Assembly: GCF_030272615.1 (NCBI RefSeq)
Contig: NC_081407.1
Coordinates: 265,670,574 to 265,734,573 of the forward strand
Direction: 5' to 3'
Length of the DNA stretch: 64,000 nucleotides
Source of the DNA: Cryptomeria japonica
Taxonomy: Eukaryota > Streptophyta > Pinopsida > Cupressales > Cupressaceae
In this document: positions 1-11,625 of the stretch, piece by piece
Layout: every line of letters begins with the position of its first letter
How positions within the stretch are numbered: position 1 is the first letter of the stretch
Position numbers and translations under genes: made by a program
Notes under the pieces: model-generated
Databases searched by the model: none
Told to the model about the DNA's origin: nothing
What the model saw: only the letters and a program-made list of their open reading frames with translations

Positions 1-2117
1 CAATCTTTCCTCCTTGATTCTTATGATAACTCAGAGCTCTATATTGCATAAAAGCTCTGCGGTTCAATGATTCAGAATCAAACTCGTTTGTTTTACCTTG
101 AAGGTATAGACGCATGCGATGTAGAAAGACTCTATGTGAGACAAAGATTTGTCTATTGAGATAGAAGAATTTCCTTCGTTTGATCAAAGCCTTTGAGCTT
201 AATGGTCTTCTTTTCAAGTTGATATTCTGATGACACTTCTTCTTTCGCAAAATGTGAAGAATGGTCATAAAATTTTGACTCTTTTGTTGTTTGCACTTTG
301 TTGATGTGTTTGGTTTGTTTTGAGAAATGTTGGATGAATACTTTGTTGTTGGGAAGTGATTTTCTGATTTTTCTTTGACAAGAAAACAAAGCAAGCACAC
401 AAAACACAAGATTGTAGCCTTAAAGGCACAAATGAGTATGGGTCTAGATCAACCCAATCCTTGGAATTGTATATGACCCTTCCTTTAGATGTATTGTAAG
501 GTGTATTTCCAAAACCTAAAGTCGGCTCAATTTACACTAGGTCTGTAAAACGAACACACTTCAAACACTTTTTATCCCTAAGGTCAAATGGCCAGTTGTG
601 ATAAATTTAGCCCACATCTTGATATTTCTTCGACTTTGGTACTACATACCTTATGAATCCCGTCGTGGCAGGTAAGGATGTGATATACTAAGTCTTGCAC
701 GAGCATAACAAATAGATGATCCCTATGATGGGGGAGTCACCACTTTTATCAAGCCACAAGTGACTTTTCAAAAAAAGCTATGTTTCTTCTCAAGGAAATA
801 TGTATGGTGAGTATCTTGGGAGCAAAACCATCTATGCTCTTGCACTAAATTATATCTCAAATATCCTCAATCAATAGAGTGGGTGGGCTACTACTTAAAG
901 GTGTTTAGTCATGTTCGATGTTTTTGGACATAAGTTCATTCTGCAGTGACTCACTTAAGAGCCTTGTAACTGGTGGTGGCGCCCATTTGTCCTTTCGGCC
1001 AGTTACACTGTAGGAACAGCTATACCCAAGGCTATAGCTTTCGCTCTCACCTGATTTCTATAGCGGCTCGAAGGATTTACCGCTCGAGGTCGTTCCCAAG
1101 AGTATCGATCCCTTGGCAGGCCTCTCTTAAAAGATAAAATTTGAGTGTTACTAACACTTTTCTCTTGCACCTAGGACCACGAGAGCCAAGGGAGAGGATA
1201 GTGTGTGTTAGAGGTAGGACCACTCGACTGACCTTTGTGCACAAGCGTGCCAAACACGAAGTTCACTTGTTTCTTTTTAATCCATCATTGCAAATATGAT
1301 CTAACTATTTGGAGATGTTGCTCCAACAGCCATGGTGTTCTTTTTAACTTCAAAAGAAATGTGTTTTGTAATCTAGAATTTGAAAATCCTGGTCAACTCA
1401 ATGGAAAACACGTTTGCTTTGAAGTAAAATTTGTTTTTGCAAAAATTAAGACAAGTGGATTGTGTATTTTATTTGCACCAAAATTTTGAAGTGTGGATTG
1501 TAAATTTTAGGTCCAAATTGATGCAAGGAAATCAAATTTGTGTTGTTGATTTTAAGCACCAAAAGAAAATGAGTCCTAACTAGAAAACAATAAATTTTTT
1601 TTTTTTTTTTTGTTTTGTGTTTTTCAAGTTCCTTTTAAGCACTAAATGACAAATTTGTAATTTTTATGATGAGTTGTTAACCTGCATGAACAAAAACAAG
1701 TTAGTAAAAATCGATGTTCAAGGGGGGCTTCCACAAGCCTAAGATGTTTAATTTTTCGGTTACAAGTCGACTTGGACAACACTCTGTTGCAATAGCGCTA
1801 GTCTGCGTTTTGGACAGAAGTGTTAATTTATACAAAAGCGCTAGTCTGCGCTTATAGAAGCGCTAATTTACACCGTAGCGCTGAAAGAATAGAAGAAATA
1901 GATAGGTCAAAAGCGCCAGAAGTGTTTCAATAGTGCCAGAATGATAACAGAAGCGCCAGAATAATGTCAATAGCGCTGAAACTTTCTCAATAGTGCTATT
2001 TTAAGGACAATAGCGCTGAAAGAAGAAGTTTCGATAGTGCTAGAACGTGTTCAATAGCGCCGAAGCGCGACCTGTGTGGCACTTTCAACAAGCAAAATAT
2101 GTTAGTTAACAAAAAAA
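1..2117 (-). mobile_element. Tat-like LTR element, internal 5' leader (partial)
   Basis: This stretch is the internal region just downstream of the primer-binding site of a Ty3/gypsy element lying on the minus strand. It runs off the left edge of the window. Positions 1 to about 1560 are, by eye, the reverse complement of about 13600-15170 in the complete plus-strand element, so both belong to one family. No gag or pol is reached. Short open frames here (such as 153-407 minus and 1235-1489 plus) have no family resemblance and are treated as chance. The leader of this copy has an AGCGC-rich stretch that the other copy lacks. Confidence 0.75.
1780..2065. repeat. degenerate AGCGCT/AGTGCT short-repeat block
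   Basis: About a dozen copies of a short motif, AGCGCT or AGCGCC with AGTGC variants, often in the context CAATAGCGCTGAA, recur at irregular spacing in the leader of the minus-strand element. The block ends about 60 bp from the primer-binding site. The same interval of the plus-strand relative (13391 onward) has no such block. Confidence 0.7.
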
Positions 2118-2119
2118 AA

Positions 2120-2159
2120 GATCAGAAGGTTGCGTGTTCGATTCACGTCGGGTTCACCA
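2120..2159 (-). other. tRNA-Trp primer-binding site, extended to a 3' tRNA half
   Basis: Read on the plus strand, this 40-nt block matches the 3' half of plant cytosolic tRNA-Trp(CCA) as I recall it, from the base after the anticodon through the T arm (GTTCGATTC) and acceptor strand to the terminal CCA. On the element's own (minus) strand it starts TGGTGAACCC two bases after the LTR end, which is where a primer-binding site belongs. A usual site is about 18 nt, so this one is more than twice as long. It is not a tRNA gene, because the 5' half is absent and CCA is encoded. Confidence 0.85.
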
Positions 2160-2161
2160 AA

Positions 2162-3605
2162 TGATGCCCTCCTAAATGGCACAAGGTTAGTCTATGATCA
2201 AGTAACACAAAAACACACAAACATTAGTGTTAGTCAATCTAAAACTAAACATATGAAGGCATACCAAAAGAGACACAAAGAGACATGCTAATACATCTAA
2301 TAAATAGAACAAAGATCATGAGACATCTCCAACTGCCTCTTAGCATGGCCTTAGCTTCTTCTCCCTTGTTCCTCTCCTCTCCAAGTTCCAAAATAGTGTA
2401 GCTCTCAGCAGCTTTTTGCACTATGGATGCTTATGGAGGATTGAGATTTGTAGTATAGCTCTAAATGATGAAATAAAAAGCTAATACTAATGCTAAAATG
2501 ATGTATTTTAACCAAAATGATAAGATGTTAGATTTCTTATGCTAAAAATGCTCTCTAAAAATGTCTATAACCTAAATGCATACAAGTTTTTAGGATCTGG
2601 ATTATGAAGGAATGGGCTCTATTTATAGGAAAAATGGAGCAATGGATGGCCAGGATTGAAAGGTTTAATCAAGGGTCAAGCTTGAAAGTAGGGGATCCAT
2701 GTGCTCAATTGACACCAATGAAATGGTGACAAGTGTCAACATAGGGTTGGGTTGAAAGAAGAGGTTGGAGGCATTAAAGGCCTGAGAAGACCTCATGGTT
2801 ATCTAGAAGGTAAGGGTCAAGCTTAAATTAAGATTACCCACTGGATTAAGAGTTAATCCAAGAATAAACCTTTGTGCAAATGATTAAGAGATAATCATGG
2901 TCAAAGCATTAATGGCCTGATGAGACCCTTGGGTTGGGTAGAGGTTGAGTCAAAACAAATGTTTTAACCATGTGGAAGGGTTTGGGTTAACCATTAATGG
3001 TTTTTGGAGACTTTGGGGATTAAGTGGTTGAAGGTTGGAAGCCTTCAATGGTTTTCAAAGACTTTAAGGATTTTGGTGGTTGAAGGTTGAAAGCCTTTAA
3101 TGGTTATCAAAGACTTTTAGGCTTTGAGAAGTGACTCCATTTTGCTTAGGAATGTGACAAAGTTTAGAAGATGGATTAGGCTAATTAGGAAGGGGTTAGA
3201 AGAATCTAGAAGGGGATTAGATTTGCAAGTGGATTTGGTGGGTGAGGGAAAATAGGATTTTATTAAAAATAAAAATTCATTTATTTCAATAAATGTGTGC
3301 AAGTTGCATTTGTAGGAAAATGCAAGTGGGGTGGGGATAATGATTTAAATAAATGTTTTATTTAATTTATTTAAAAGAGGAAAAGGGGATTTTAATTAAA
3401 TAAATAGATTTTATTTATTTAATTGATTGGAATTTGATTATAGTGAATTAATTAAAATAAATTGAATAATTTATTTAATTAATAGAAGAATGTTTGGAGA
3501 TGAATTAATTAAATATTAATTTAATTAACTGATGGCTAGTGGATTTTTAATCAAATAAATAGCGAATATTTATTTAATTAAGATGGACAGATTTGTGTGA
3601 CTACA
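2162..3605 (-). repeat. 5' LTR of the minus-strand Tat-like element
   Basis: The block starts (minus strand) with TGTAGTCACA at 3605 and ends with GCATCA at 2162, next to the primer site. The same TG...CA ends occur in the complete element at 11626-13370 and 23809-25549. Shared content includes long AT-rich TTTAAATAAATT tracts, CTTTAATGG/TCTTCAAA minisatellite words and a TATAAATA box. It is about 300 bp shorter and clearly more diverged than the other two LTRs, so it is a separate and probably older insertion. Confidence 0.85.
2620..2627 (-). promoter_or_regulatory. TATA box in LTR
   Basis: TATAAATA on the minus strand, in the position matching TATAAATA of the two plus-strand LTRs. It is the likely core promoter of the element. 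Confidence 0.6.
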
Positions 3606-3639
3606 CATGTAATTTAATTATTTATAAACTAAACAAAAT

Positions 3640-4600
3640 ATATAAATTTTTTTGGTCAGTAATATAGGATTTATTAATATATAAAAGCAAAAAGAGTACA
3701 TAGATCAGATTTCCAAGATTTAGTTTGAAACTTTCAAAACACGAGCATAAACTATAAGTTCATAAAAATCTTCATAAACTATAAGTTCATCAGAACATAA
3801 AAGGGAGCCTTTTTTGGCTTTACCAAACAAAATACACCATATCAAAAAATCTCTCAGAAAACAACAACCTACAACCAAACATCCTAAAAATGGCTACAAT
3901 CTAAACTTATAATCTAGATCATCTTTGACACTGGCCATAAATCTCACCACCTTCTCAGTCCTCACCCTCAGCCTCAATTATTTGCTGACCTCTGCCCTCA
4001 CCACTTCATGCAGAGTTTCAAGAACTTCATCAACTCGCATTAAATCTATAAATGTTTGAAAGGCCTCTGAACCCCTGTGTGCCAACTCTCTGCAAGCCTA
4101 TTTTAGGTCATCCTCCTGCCACCGAATAAAAGGAAGGGGATTCATATGTTTCTTTGAGCCTTCTGAGATGTTGAAACCAACTCCTGGAATCACCCTCTCA
4201 AAGATGGAGTCCATATTTCGCAGGTATTCTTCATCAATTAGTTTACGCAGAACCCTCTTCACTTTGTTTTCATCCTCCTCAAATTCCAGACCCCAAGCAA
4301 CAATTAGAGAACAAATCTCCATGTTTGTCCTATAACAATGGCCAATGTAAGTAATCTCCTCGCCCAAAAGTAGCTTCATAACATCCACTAATCTTTGGTC
4401 CTTAAACCGAAAAAGACCATTAAGCTTTTTGTCCGTCACCTTGCCGACAAAGGGCACCAACTTTTTCTTTGTATTGAAGGTAAAACTAGCTTCCATTCTT
4501 ACCCCTCTCCAACAACCACACTCTTCACTACAACACCCTCTTCAGCAGAACGAAAAGAAAATAAAGGAATGAGCAACTCAAAACGAAAATAATGAATAAA
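3640..4600 (-). mobile_element. 5'-truncated LINE 3' fragment
   Basis: The left end, read on the minus strand, finishes in TTAATAAATCC...GACCAAAAAAA. This is very like the 3' terminus of the full-length L1-type LINE at 60840-60886 (TTAATATATTAAT...CGACCAAAAAAA). Upstream lies a T/G-rich 3' UTR and then a degraded ORF. The right (5') limit is approximate, because I could not find a convincing target duplication. Confidence 0.6.
3978..4496 (-). pseudogene. ORF in the 3' part of a LINE, unknown function, one internal stop
   Basis: An ATG at 4496 opens 132 codons to a TAG at 4098-4100, and the same frame then continues for about 40 more codons to a TAA at 3978. The TAG could be a decayed CAG. 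The product would be about 173 residues, charged and mostly helical in appearance, with no signal peptide, membrane segment or cysteine-knuckle motif. I do not recognise the family. It ends about 330 bp upstream of a LINE 3' tail, the same relative place as coding-like sequence in the full-length LINE at 59.1-60.5 kb. It could instead be host sequence carried along by the LINE. Confidence 0.45.
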
Positions 4601-4821
4601 ATATCTCACACCGCATACAAAACCATCGTACTCTTACGCCGCCAAAATCTTGAATCATAAATGCATTGTAACATCTGTTTTAACTAAGCTTTGTATATAC
4701 ATCCCATCTGCACAAATCTACATTGACTCCACCACCTTTCTTGCCTAAAAAAAATATCATTAACCAATGCATGTAATTTAGCTAATTTAAAATATTATAG
4801 CTTTTTTTTTCAATTAATTAT

Positions 4822-4870
4822 TTTTTTGATCGGTAATATATAGATTTTATTAATATATAAAGTCAAAATA
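4822..4870 (-). mobile_element. second LINE 3'-tail fragment
   Basis: Minus-strand TTAATAAAATCTATATATTACCGATCAAAAAAA is a close variant of the LINE tail at about 3645-3690, here with little or no body attached. It looks like a severely 5'-truncated copy. The flanking 4600-4820 and 4871-5330 hold nothing else recognisable. Confidence 0.5.
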
Positions 4871-5338
4871 AATATTATCGAGTGTTTAGCCAAGGCACAA
4901 AATTTTTTTTTTATAGCTTGTGATAATCCTGGCAAGAATCAAACCGAAGTCAACTGAAAATTAAAACAAAAGCCTGCCTAAAGTTATTTGAAAATTTCAA
5001 CCCAAAACATTTTATGCAACCCATAAAGTAATATTAGTACCTTCTACCAAATCTAGGATTATGCTTAAAATCCAACCAAGTCTTTATCATAACATAAGCT
5101 AGAAATATAGAGGGGTATGGAAAATGTTAAAGAAATAATTGATACATACAATATTTGGTGAAAATAAGGGGGGTTTTAATGCGGGCTATGTATTGGGAGG
5201 GGCTGACAAGAAAGGAGTTAAGGGAAATATTTGTTGAAAATAAGGGGATTCTTTAGTATGTCATGAATGCACGTGCTATAACCCAGGTTCACTAAGTGAA
5301 GCCCCCATGTGTTAGGTAGACCTTGGCAGTTTGATTGA

Positions 5339-5794
5339 GGAGCTATCTATGATTGTAGGAAGAACCTAGTCACTATTGAGAAGGATGAGCATAAGTTTAC
5401 TTTGGCATCTTTGAAAGAGAAAGAGGTGAGGAACTTGAGTTTTGTGAAGAATTCTAGTGACGAGAAAGAGGTTGCAAAGGTTATACCAGATGCTGGCATG
5501 GATTTGAAGAAAGATCTAGATGATAACAAGATGGTACTGGATGACAACAAGGCTAGAATTGTGGTGGAAGGTAAGATGGATTTCAGTGGAAAGAACATAT
5601 TAGATTTGCAGAAGAAAGGGAATAGTGGTAAGAGGCAAAGTGTAGGTATGAAACAAGCAAATAGAGGAAAAGATGATAAGAGATTGGAAGATCTAACTGA
5701 AGTTCCGGAAATGGTAGGAGGGAAGAAGTTTGTAGACAAAGAAGACATTTGGATCATAAGTGAGCATGGGGTCTATATCTCGAATAATTTTTGA
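5339..5794 (+). pseudogene. LINE ORF1-like C-terminal fragment
   Basis: The frame is open from just after a TGA to the TGA at 5792-5794, giving about 150 residues with no credible ATG at the front, so it is a 5'-cut fragment. It is strongly charged (runs such as LKKDLDDNK and GKDDKRLEDL) and has no recognisable domain. Right after it, about 5800-5830, comes a short frame reading MNCLSWN. This resembles the start of the endonuclease domain of plant LINE ORF2, which normally follows ORF1. Assignment to a LINE rests on this neighbour. Confidence 0.4.
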
Positions 5795-6815
5795 TGTTCA
5801 TGAATTGCCTCTCATGGAACATCTTTTTCTACCTGGGGTTTCTGATGCAAGAGCATCCCTGATCGATGAGCAATCTTGCATCAACCAAAAATATTTGCTT
5901 TAAGTTTGTTCTTGTTCTGTGTTGCAGTTTCTCTATTTCTTCCAAATTTTTTTGGTGGTGGTTCTTTTTTTGTTGTGGATCAGATTGTTTGCTTCTAGGC
6001 TGGTTTTTGTTCCTTGTCTGGGATTTTCAGTTCATTTGGATTTTTTTTGGCAAGTTATCGCTTTCGAATTGTCTATTTCTTGGTTCCCGGAGCAGTTTTG
6101 AGCTTAATGGCTAGTTGGACATTTCTTCTTGTGCGGAGCAATTTCTTGGCTTGCGGATCTATTTGGTACCATGTTTGATAATCCTTGGCCCTTGGCTAAC
6201 CTTCCTTGGTGGTCCGCACTTCATTTGCGTTCTTGGCAGAGGAGATCTTCACGTTTTGGGGCCGACCTATTTTACATGTTTCATTTTCCTGTTTTGGAGA
6301 ATGCGATATTCTATGGCCGACCCAGATGTGTTCCAGATGATATATATTGATGTAATTGATCTTTAGGAGGGGGGGAGAAGATATAGAAGTAGATAAGAAT
6401 AAATGTGATAATTTAGTTTCATGATCTGTAATTTAGAGATTCAAATGATTGTAATGCGGAATGTATAATGTAACTGGCCTTGCAAGAATGTTTTGATTTC
6501 CAGATGTTGCCAGTTGATTTATGATCAATATATGATGTTGCAGATGTCTTTGATTTCATTTTCCATGTTTTGTGTTCATGCTTCCATTGTGTTACTCTTG
6601 CTGCATGATCCAGACTGTTCTCTTTGAGGGTCCTCTGGACCATGGCCTCATAAAATCTTCACTCTATTGCTGCTCCAAGGCTTGGAGGAAGATTGATTAC
6701 TTGCTCAATTGCCTGAATTATTGAATGTAATTATCAAATTGATCATGTATATGCCTATCTGTGTTGTCAAAATGAGAGAGGAAAGCCTCCTTTTATACTT
6801 GCCAGTAAAAAAACA
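5795..6815 (+). mobile_element. LINE remnant: ORF2 start joined to a T/G-rich 3' region
   Basis: After the MNCLSWN-like start the coding signal stops, and a T- and G-rich segment typical of a LINE 3' UTR follows, ending in an A-run near 6807-6813. This suggests a LINE that lost most of ORF2 by internal deletion. Several short overlapping frames between 5866 and 6366 are low-complexity and I do not call them genes. Confidence 0.4.
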
Positions 6816-9800
6816 TATTAATTTTTCGACATGAGTCGACACGGGGATAGATTTCTTGCTCAATTTTTGAAATGGCCAAGAGGCTCAAAGGAGGGCCCAA
6901 ATTGGGAGGACCAAGGCATGGCATCCTGGTCCTATTGAGGACCAAGGCACCATGCCTTGGTCCTACCCATTTTTGAGGCTAGGATAAGGGGTTGAGTTGA
7001 TGTATGAGGTCAAAATGAGCCCATATTTGTATGGTGCGAGTAGAATCAAGTACTAGTTAGGCCTAGGGATGCAAATGCTAAGGTAAGGACCCAAATGAGG
7101 TCAAAATTTTAAAGGGGTACAAATTTAGGACACTACATAATTAAATATTTTATTCAATGTGGAAAAACCTTAGAAATATATTTTACATCTTGTGTAAAAC
7201 TTATCACATGTTTCTTACATTTATATTGATTTCCTATTGCATGCATCAATTGTAGAATCATTCTCTCAAGGTTTATTTTCGAAATGATAGGTCATCTTCT
7301 TTGGATAGCATAATATTTTATACGAATGTGGACATTAAGCATGGGAAAGGGTACATTGGTTCAGGTTCTCTATGTGCTAGTTTGGATTGTTGTGTGAAGG
7401 TATAATTTTTAAGAGGGTGTTCTTGATCTTGAGGATATTTATTTGGATATTGGGAAATTAAAAAAAGTCTTTTGCATTGGCTACCTCTTTTATTAGCAAA
7501 AATGTAGGTGATTTTGATGATGGGAAAAATCTTTTATTGTTGTCAATCAAGGAAAATTTCAATAGGCGTAGTTGCCATGTTATTGTGATATAGATCCTCC
7601 AATGATCCGTTGTAAGGTAGAGATGCTTGAGAGTCAGAACTTATTTGATTCCCATGCACTCACTTTTAGGTTCAATTAGTTTTGGTCATGTCCCTCTAAC
7701 TTGAATCATGGATTTTTGATAGTTGGGGTCTAATTACTAAAGGAAGATGTAGTATCGTAAATTTTATTGCTTTACAATCTTACACTATTTGGAAAACACT
7801 TTGGTGTACTTTTACACAAATAATTTTAAGCCTATTTGAGCGCTACTCTACTCTAAAATTTCATTGTTAATCATACACTTTAATTGTCATCAAATGTTAA
7901 AAGTAGGACTAGAGCTAATATCACAAACTTCAACACAAATGTTTCCATTTTGAAGAACCTATTTTGGTGGGACTAGGGTGCAGCCCAACATGCTTGTCTT
8001 GCCAAAATATTTTAAAATTTTAAATATTTGAAGTGTTAGCCTTTACATTATAGATTTTGGTCTCAATTTTTGGACTTGACAATTTTATATCAGTATTTTT
8101 ATGAAAAATTCCTTGTGATCCCTACATAAAGCACTTCTTCTATCATTCAAAAGGTCTAAGAATTTATATCAAGAAACCAATCTAGTACTTGAATTCAATC
8201 AATAAGTAGTAAACTACAAAATTCTACATTCAAGTATGATTTCATGTTTGTGGTTTATATTTGTCATTTTATTGCATTAACACTTGTAGGACTTGTCTAG
8301 AAAGAATTGCATCAACACCTTTAGAAGTGAAACTTCACGAGAGAGTTTCATACCTAAGGTATAATCATTTCATTTTAGAATTTTTAAACTATTTTGCCTT
8401 AGTCCTTCTGAGGACACACACTCTTTTCCGTCAATCATAGTTATTGCCGAGGTGGGAACACCATCACGAGGTTTGAATTAGGAAAGCCCTTATACAAAAC
8501 AACCATTCTTTTTTTATTTTTTATTTTTTATTTTTATGTGTGAAGGTTTATATCCAACAACAAAAGTGTTACACAATAGGACATCATACTATCACAAGTT
8601 GCAACAACTTTTGAATAGGTGAAAACACCTGGACTAAGGTTTCCAACACACATGTTCAACAATTTTCAGCTAAATTTTTGGGATACCTTCAAAGCCTCTT
8701 GTTTGCATTCATACTAATTTCTGTCAATCATAAGAACCTCACACTTGGGTGCCCAAGACACCAATCCAACACTTTCAGTTCTAGTGTGCAGATCCAAGTT
8801 CCTTTTTGTGTCTTATTTCTAGATCTATACCTCTTTGATGTATTTTTGATTCATAATTTTGTATTCTATCAATCTCATTCAATTTAATCTTCTTTAAACT
8901 AGTTTGTTCACACACACATAATCAATTCCCATCACACTACAACCGACAACAAGAGGGTGAATCTAGGATAACTTATTGCTTTCTTATGATAGTAATCAAG
9001 CCCAGTCACCCCTCTCTAATGTTTTATGGGAAAAATAATTGATCCTAGGTTAATGGATATGTTAGTCTAGGATCACTTTTCCTATATTTCAAAAGAATTG
9101 AAATCTATCTATGTGTAATAAGATTTTTAATTATTTGTTATGATGATATCAAGGAGGTCATAATGTATTTTTTGAGCATTTTATGTAGATGGTGGGGATA
9201 TCACATCCTTTTGACCAATATTTGGTTCTCCTTGTTCAACCCAATAACTAAATCGTTTTCCTTCTCACACACTTGGGTAAGGCTTCCGAACAAGTTTCCT
9301 TTCCAATTTTTGTATGATTTTAGGAAGATGTTAGGATGATTTATTTTGATTAATCCTATGAATTTTTAGTTTGCTCATATACCATACATTTTTTAATTCT
9401 ATTTGACATGGATTCATCTAAGACACCTCTATATATATTTTTTAAAATGTTGTTAATCGTTAATGGTGCTAGATTATGTATTATGAGGGTATTCCCTTTC
9501 ATTATTGCTATTTCTTTGACACTATCCATGTGGATGAGAATTGTGAATGCTCCCAGTTTAAATCCTAGTTGAACTCTTGGTTGCAACATTTTTAGCATAA
9601 ACAATTTCACTATTCTTCCTATGGCTTCACAACCCTTCTCTTCTTCTATGGTTCCTTAGTTTGGACTTGAGGTGCATATTTCCCTTGCCCTAATTTTTAC
9701 TCAAGATTCTTACATGCCTCTTTGCTTAAGGCACCTAAGTTGGGAAATGTCTATACAACCCAAGTAGGATGCACCAAACATCCATTTCAATGTATTTATA

Positions 9801-10068
9801 ATGTAAAAAGAGTATTAATATCTTGATGCATCCTAAGGGTTGGATAGTCATTTTCCCTAAGTTACTAGTGCTAGTTATCTTTGTTATTCTTGATGATGGT
9901 GTTATGGTGGTTACATATAATTCATCTCCTCTTATTGATGTCCCCTTTTGCATAGTTAATGAGTTTTTTAATCCTAATTATGATGGTGCTTTTAATACTT
10001 GGACCCTCTAAGTTTTTTATGAGAATTGCAAGTCAAAATATTTTCAATGGATTTCTATAGTGTAATTG
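6816..10068. other. unassigned AT-rich intergenic DNA
   Basis: No host gene or complete element was recognised in these 3.2 kb. A strong hairpin lies at 6907-6964 (listed separately). Short frames such as 9356-9610 (minus) and 9823-10011 (plus) have no domain, homologous neighbour or supported start. The stretch could be very old transposon sequence. Confidence 0.5.
6907..6964. repeat. 58-nt nested inverted repeat (hairpin)
   Basis: Outer arms AGGACCAAGGCATGG (6907-6921) and CCATGCCTTGGTCCT (6950-6964) are perfect 15-bp complements. The inner arms TGGTCCT and AGGACCA close around a 4-nt ATTG loop. The whole can fold into one long hairpin. Confidence 0.85.
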
Positions 10069-10084
10069 TGATGTATGTGTTTTT

Positions 10085-10410
10085 GGGGATCATCTTGTGG
10101 TGGGATGGTTAAGTCATTGCACTATTAATAGTGCAATCAAGGTACAAATCCTTGCTTGGCTCACATAGGCTCTCATGCTTGCGTGGGCCCATCATTGTGT
10201 ATGTGCAGGTGGCGCAATTGGAGAGATAAGCTGATGGAGAGATAAGGTGCGGTTGGAGAGATAATGCAACTGTTTAGAGTGATAAGGAGAAGAGTGATGG
10301 ATGGGGAGGAAGTCCCCCTTGTTATCTTTCTTGGCTCGGGCCAGGCTAAAAAACCCTCTACTATAGTTTTGGCTGTACATTACCAACCAATAAAAGAAAA
10401 AAAAATAATT
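10085..10410 (+). mobile_element. tRNA-derived SINE with 16-bp target duplication
   Basis: A 326-bp insertion is flanked by perfect direct repeats TGATGTATGTGTTTTT at 10069-10084 and 10411-10426. It begins with a tRNA-related head. A box-A-like TGGTGGGATGG lies at 10098-10108 and a box-B-like GGTACAAATCC at 10141-10151, spaced like an internal Pol III promoter. The body is unrelated to tRNA, and the 3' end is A-rich with an 8- to 9-base A tract. These are the standard marks of a SINE copied by LINE machinery. The parent tRNA is not certain. Confidence 0.85.
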
Positions 10411-10426
10411 TGATGTATGTGTTTTT

Positions 10427-11357
10427 ATTATTGTTCTTGTGCTACCATTTTGTACTCTGTTTCTTTCTTTCTTACTAATTGTTTGATTAATTATCTATCT
10501 TATGTTGTTCTATGTTAGTGTTTTAATTTTAATTTATTATAAAGAGATTAGGACCCTAATTTCCTTTCTTAATATATCAAAAAAATTGTTTAGCATTTTA
10601 TCTATTATAGATTAGTTTTGTGGATATCTCTATGAAATTTTTAGTCTTTGTTATTTTCTTAACTTATTTTAAAACCTTTAATTGTATCAAGTTCATGTTG
10701 TGATAATCTAATTTATTTTTCCTATTATTTGAGAGATTTGAGAGTAAATTTGTGAGCATTTGTTTTTCAAAAAATTATTATTCTTTTCTTTTCATCCATT
10801 AGATGATCTAGAGGAGTAAAAGTATAAAGTTGTGTCACATTTTTATAAAGGAAATGGCTAACATTGATTTAACATTTTAAATTTAATCAACAGAAAATGA
10901 CATATATGTTTTGAATTTTGAAATGATGTTAACTATGAAAATGTATATTTTTTAGTGTATTTTATGTTTGTAATTTTTTAAAAAACCTAGAAAATTATTT
11001 GAATATAGCTTTTTATTAAGTAAACACTAAAACTTAGCTACTGATAATATGCTGAAATTAAAGTTACACAAGGCCTCACACTTTATATAGTAAATTTTAT
11101 CTTTTTTTATTGATTTTTTCTTTTGTGTATTGATAACTTGAAACTTTAGTGCATGGATATATTTATCAGTATTTCTTATAAATATATATTTTTAAATAAA
11201 TTTCATTTGGTATCTTTTGCCTTAATTATTTATCCAAAATATAAAAGAATTATATATCATCTTGACATAGATTCTTTTCTCTAATACATCATAATTTTTT
11301 TTTTAAAATTTAAATTTAGTTTTTAGCATTTTTCCTTGACAAGATAATCAACATTAT
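10427..11357. other. AT-rich DNA, nothing recognised
   Basis: T-rich and A-rich sequence without a coding frame, structured repeat or recognisable element on either strand. Confidence 0.5.
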
Positions 11358-11625
11358 TGTTGGAGTTAATTAATAATAATATACTCTATGCTTAAGTCCA
11401 ACCTTAGGATAGTTGGCATTTATCATTTCCTAGGATGCATAGTTATTTCTATTGGGAGGTTGAGTTCCAACTACTCCTACCTATCCTTGCATCTCATTGA
11501 GCCATATATCATTATTGTGTAGTCTCATCTCCTTTTGCCTTGCCTATATAAGCAAACTTATGTACATTGCTTATCTATTGTATGAAATCCAGTTAATTCT
11601 ATTCTATTGCATCATTGATAGGAAT
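11358..11625 (+). repeat. copia-type solo LTR, left part (split by insertion)
   Basis: It starts TGTTGGAGTT, a typical Ty1/copia LTR start, and contains a TATATAAGC promoter-like word near 11545. It is broken at GGAAT by the Tat-like element, and the right part resumes at 25550. The 5 bp outside are ATTAT on the left and CTTAT on the right, a plausible decayed target duplication. The intact LTR would be about 363 bp. No internal copia sequence adjoins it, so it is called solo. Confidence 0.5.

Noticed and set aside
2120-2159. a tRNA-Trp gene
   Set aside because: Only the 3' half is present, CCA is encoded, and it sits exactly at an LTR end. It is a primer-binding site.
3606-4780. CATGTAATTTA direct repeats (3606, 4769) as a LINE target duplication
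   Set aside because: The left copy is about 30 bp away from the LINE tail and abuts an LTR instead, so the match is probably chance.
9356-10011. small genes on both strands (84, 72 and 62 residues)
   Set aside because: No domain, no start context, overlapping antisense frames; treated as chance.
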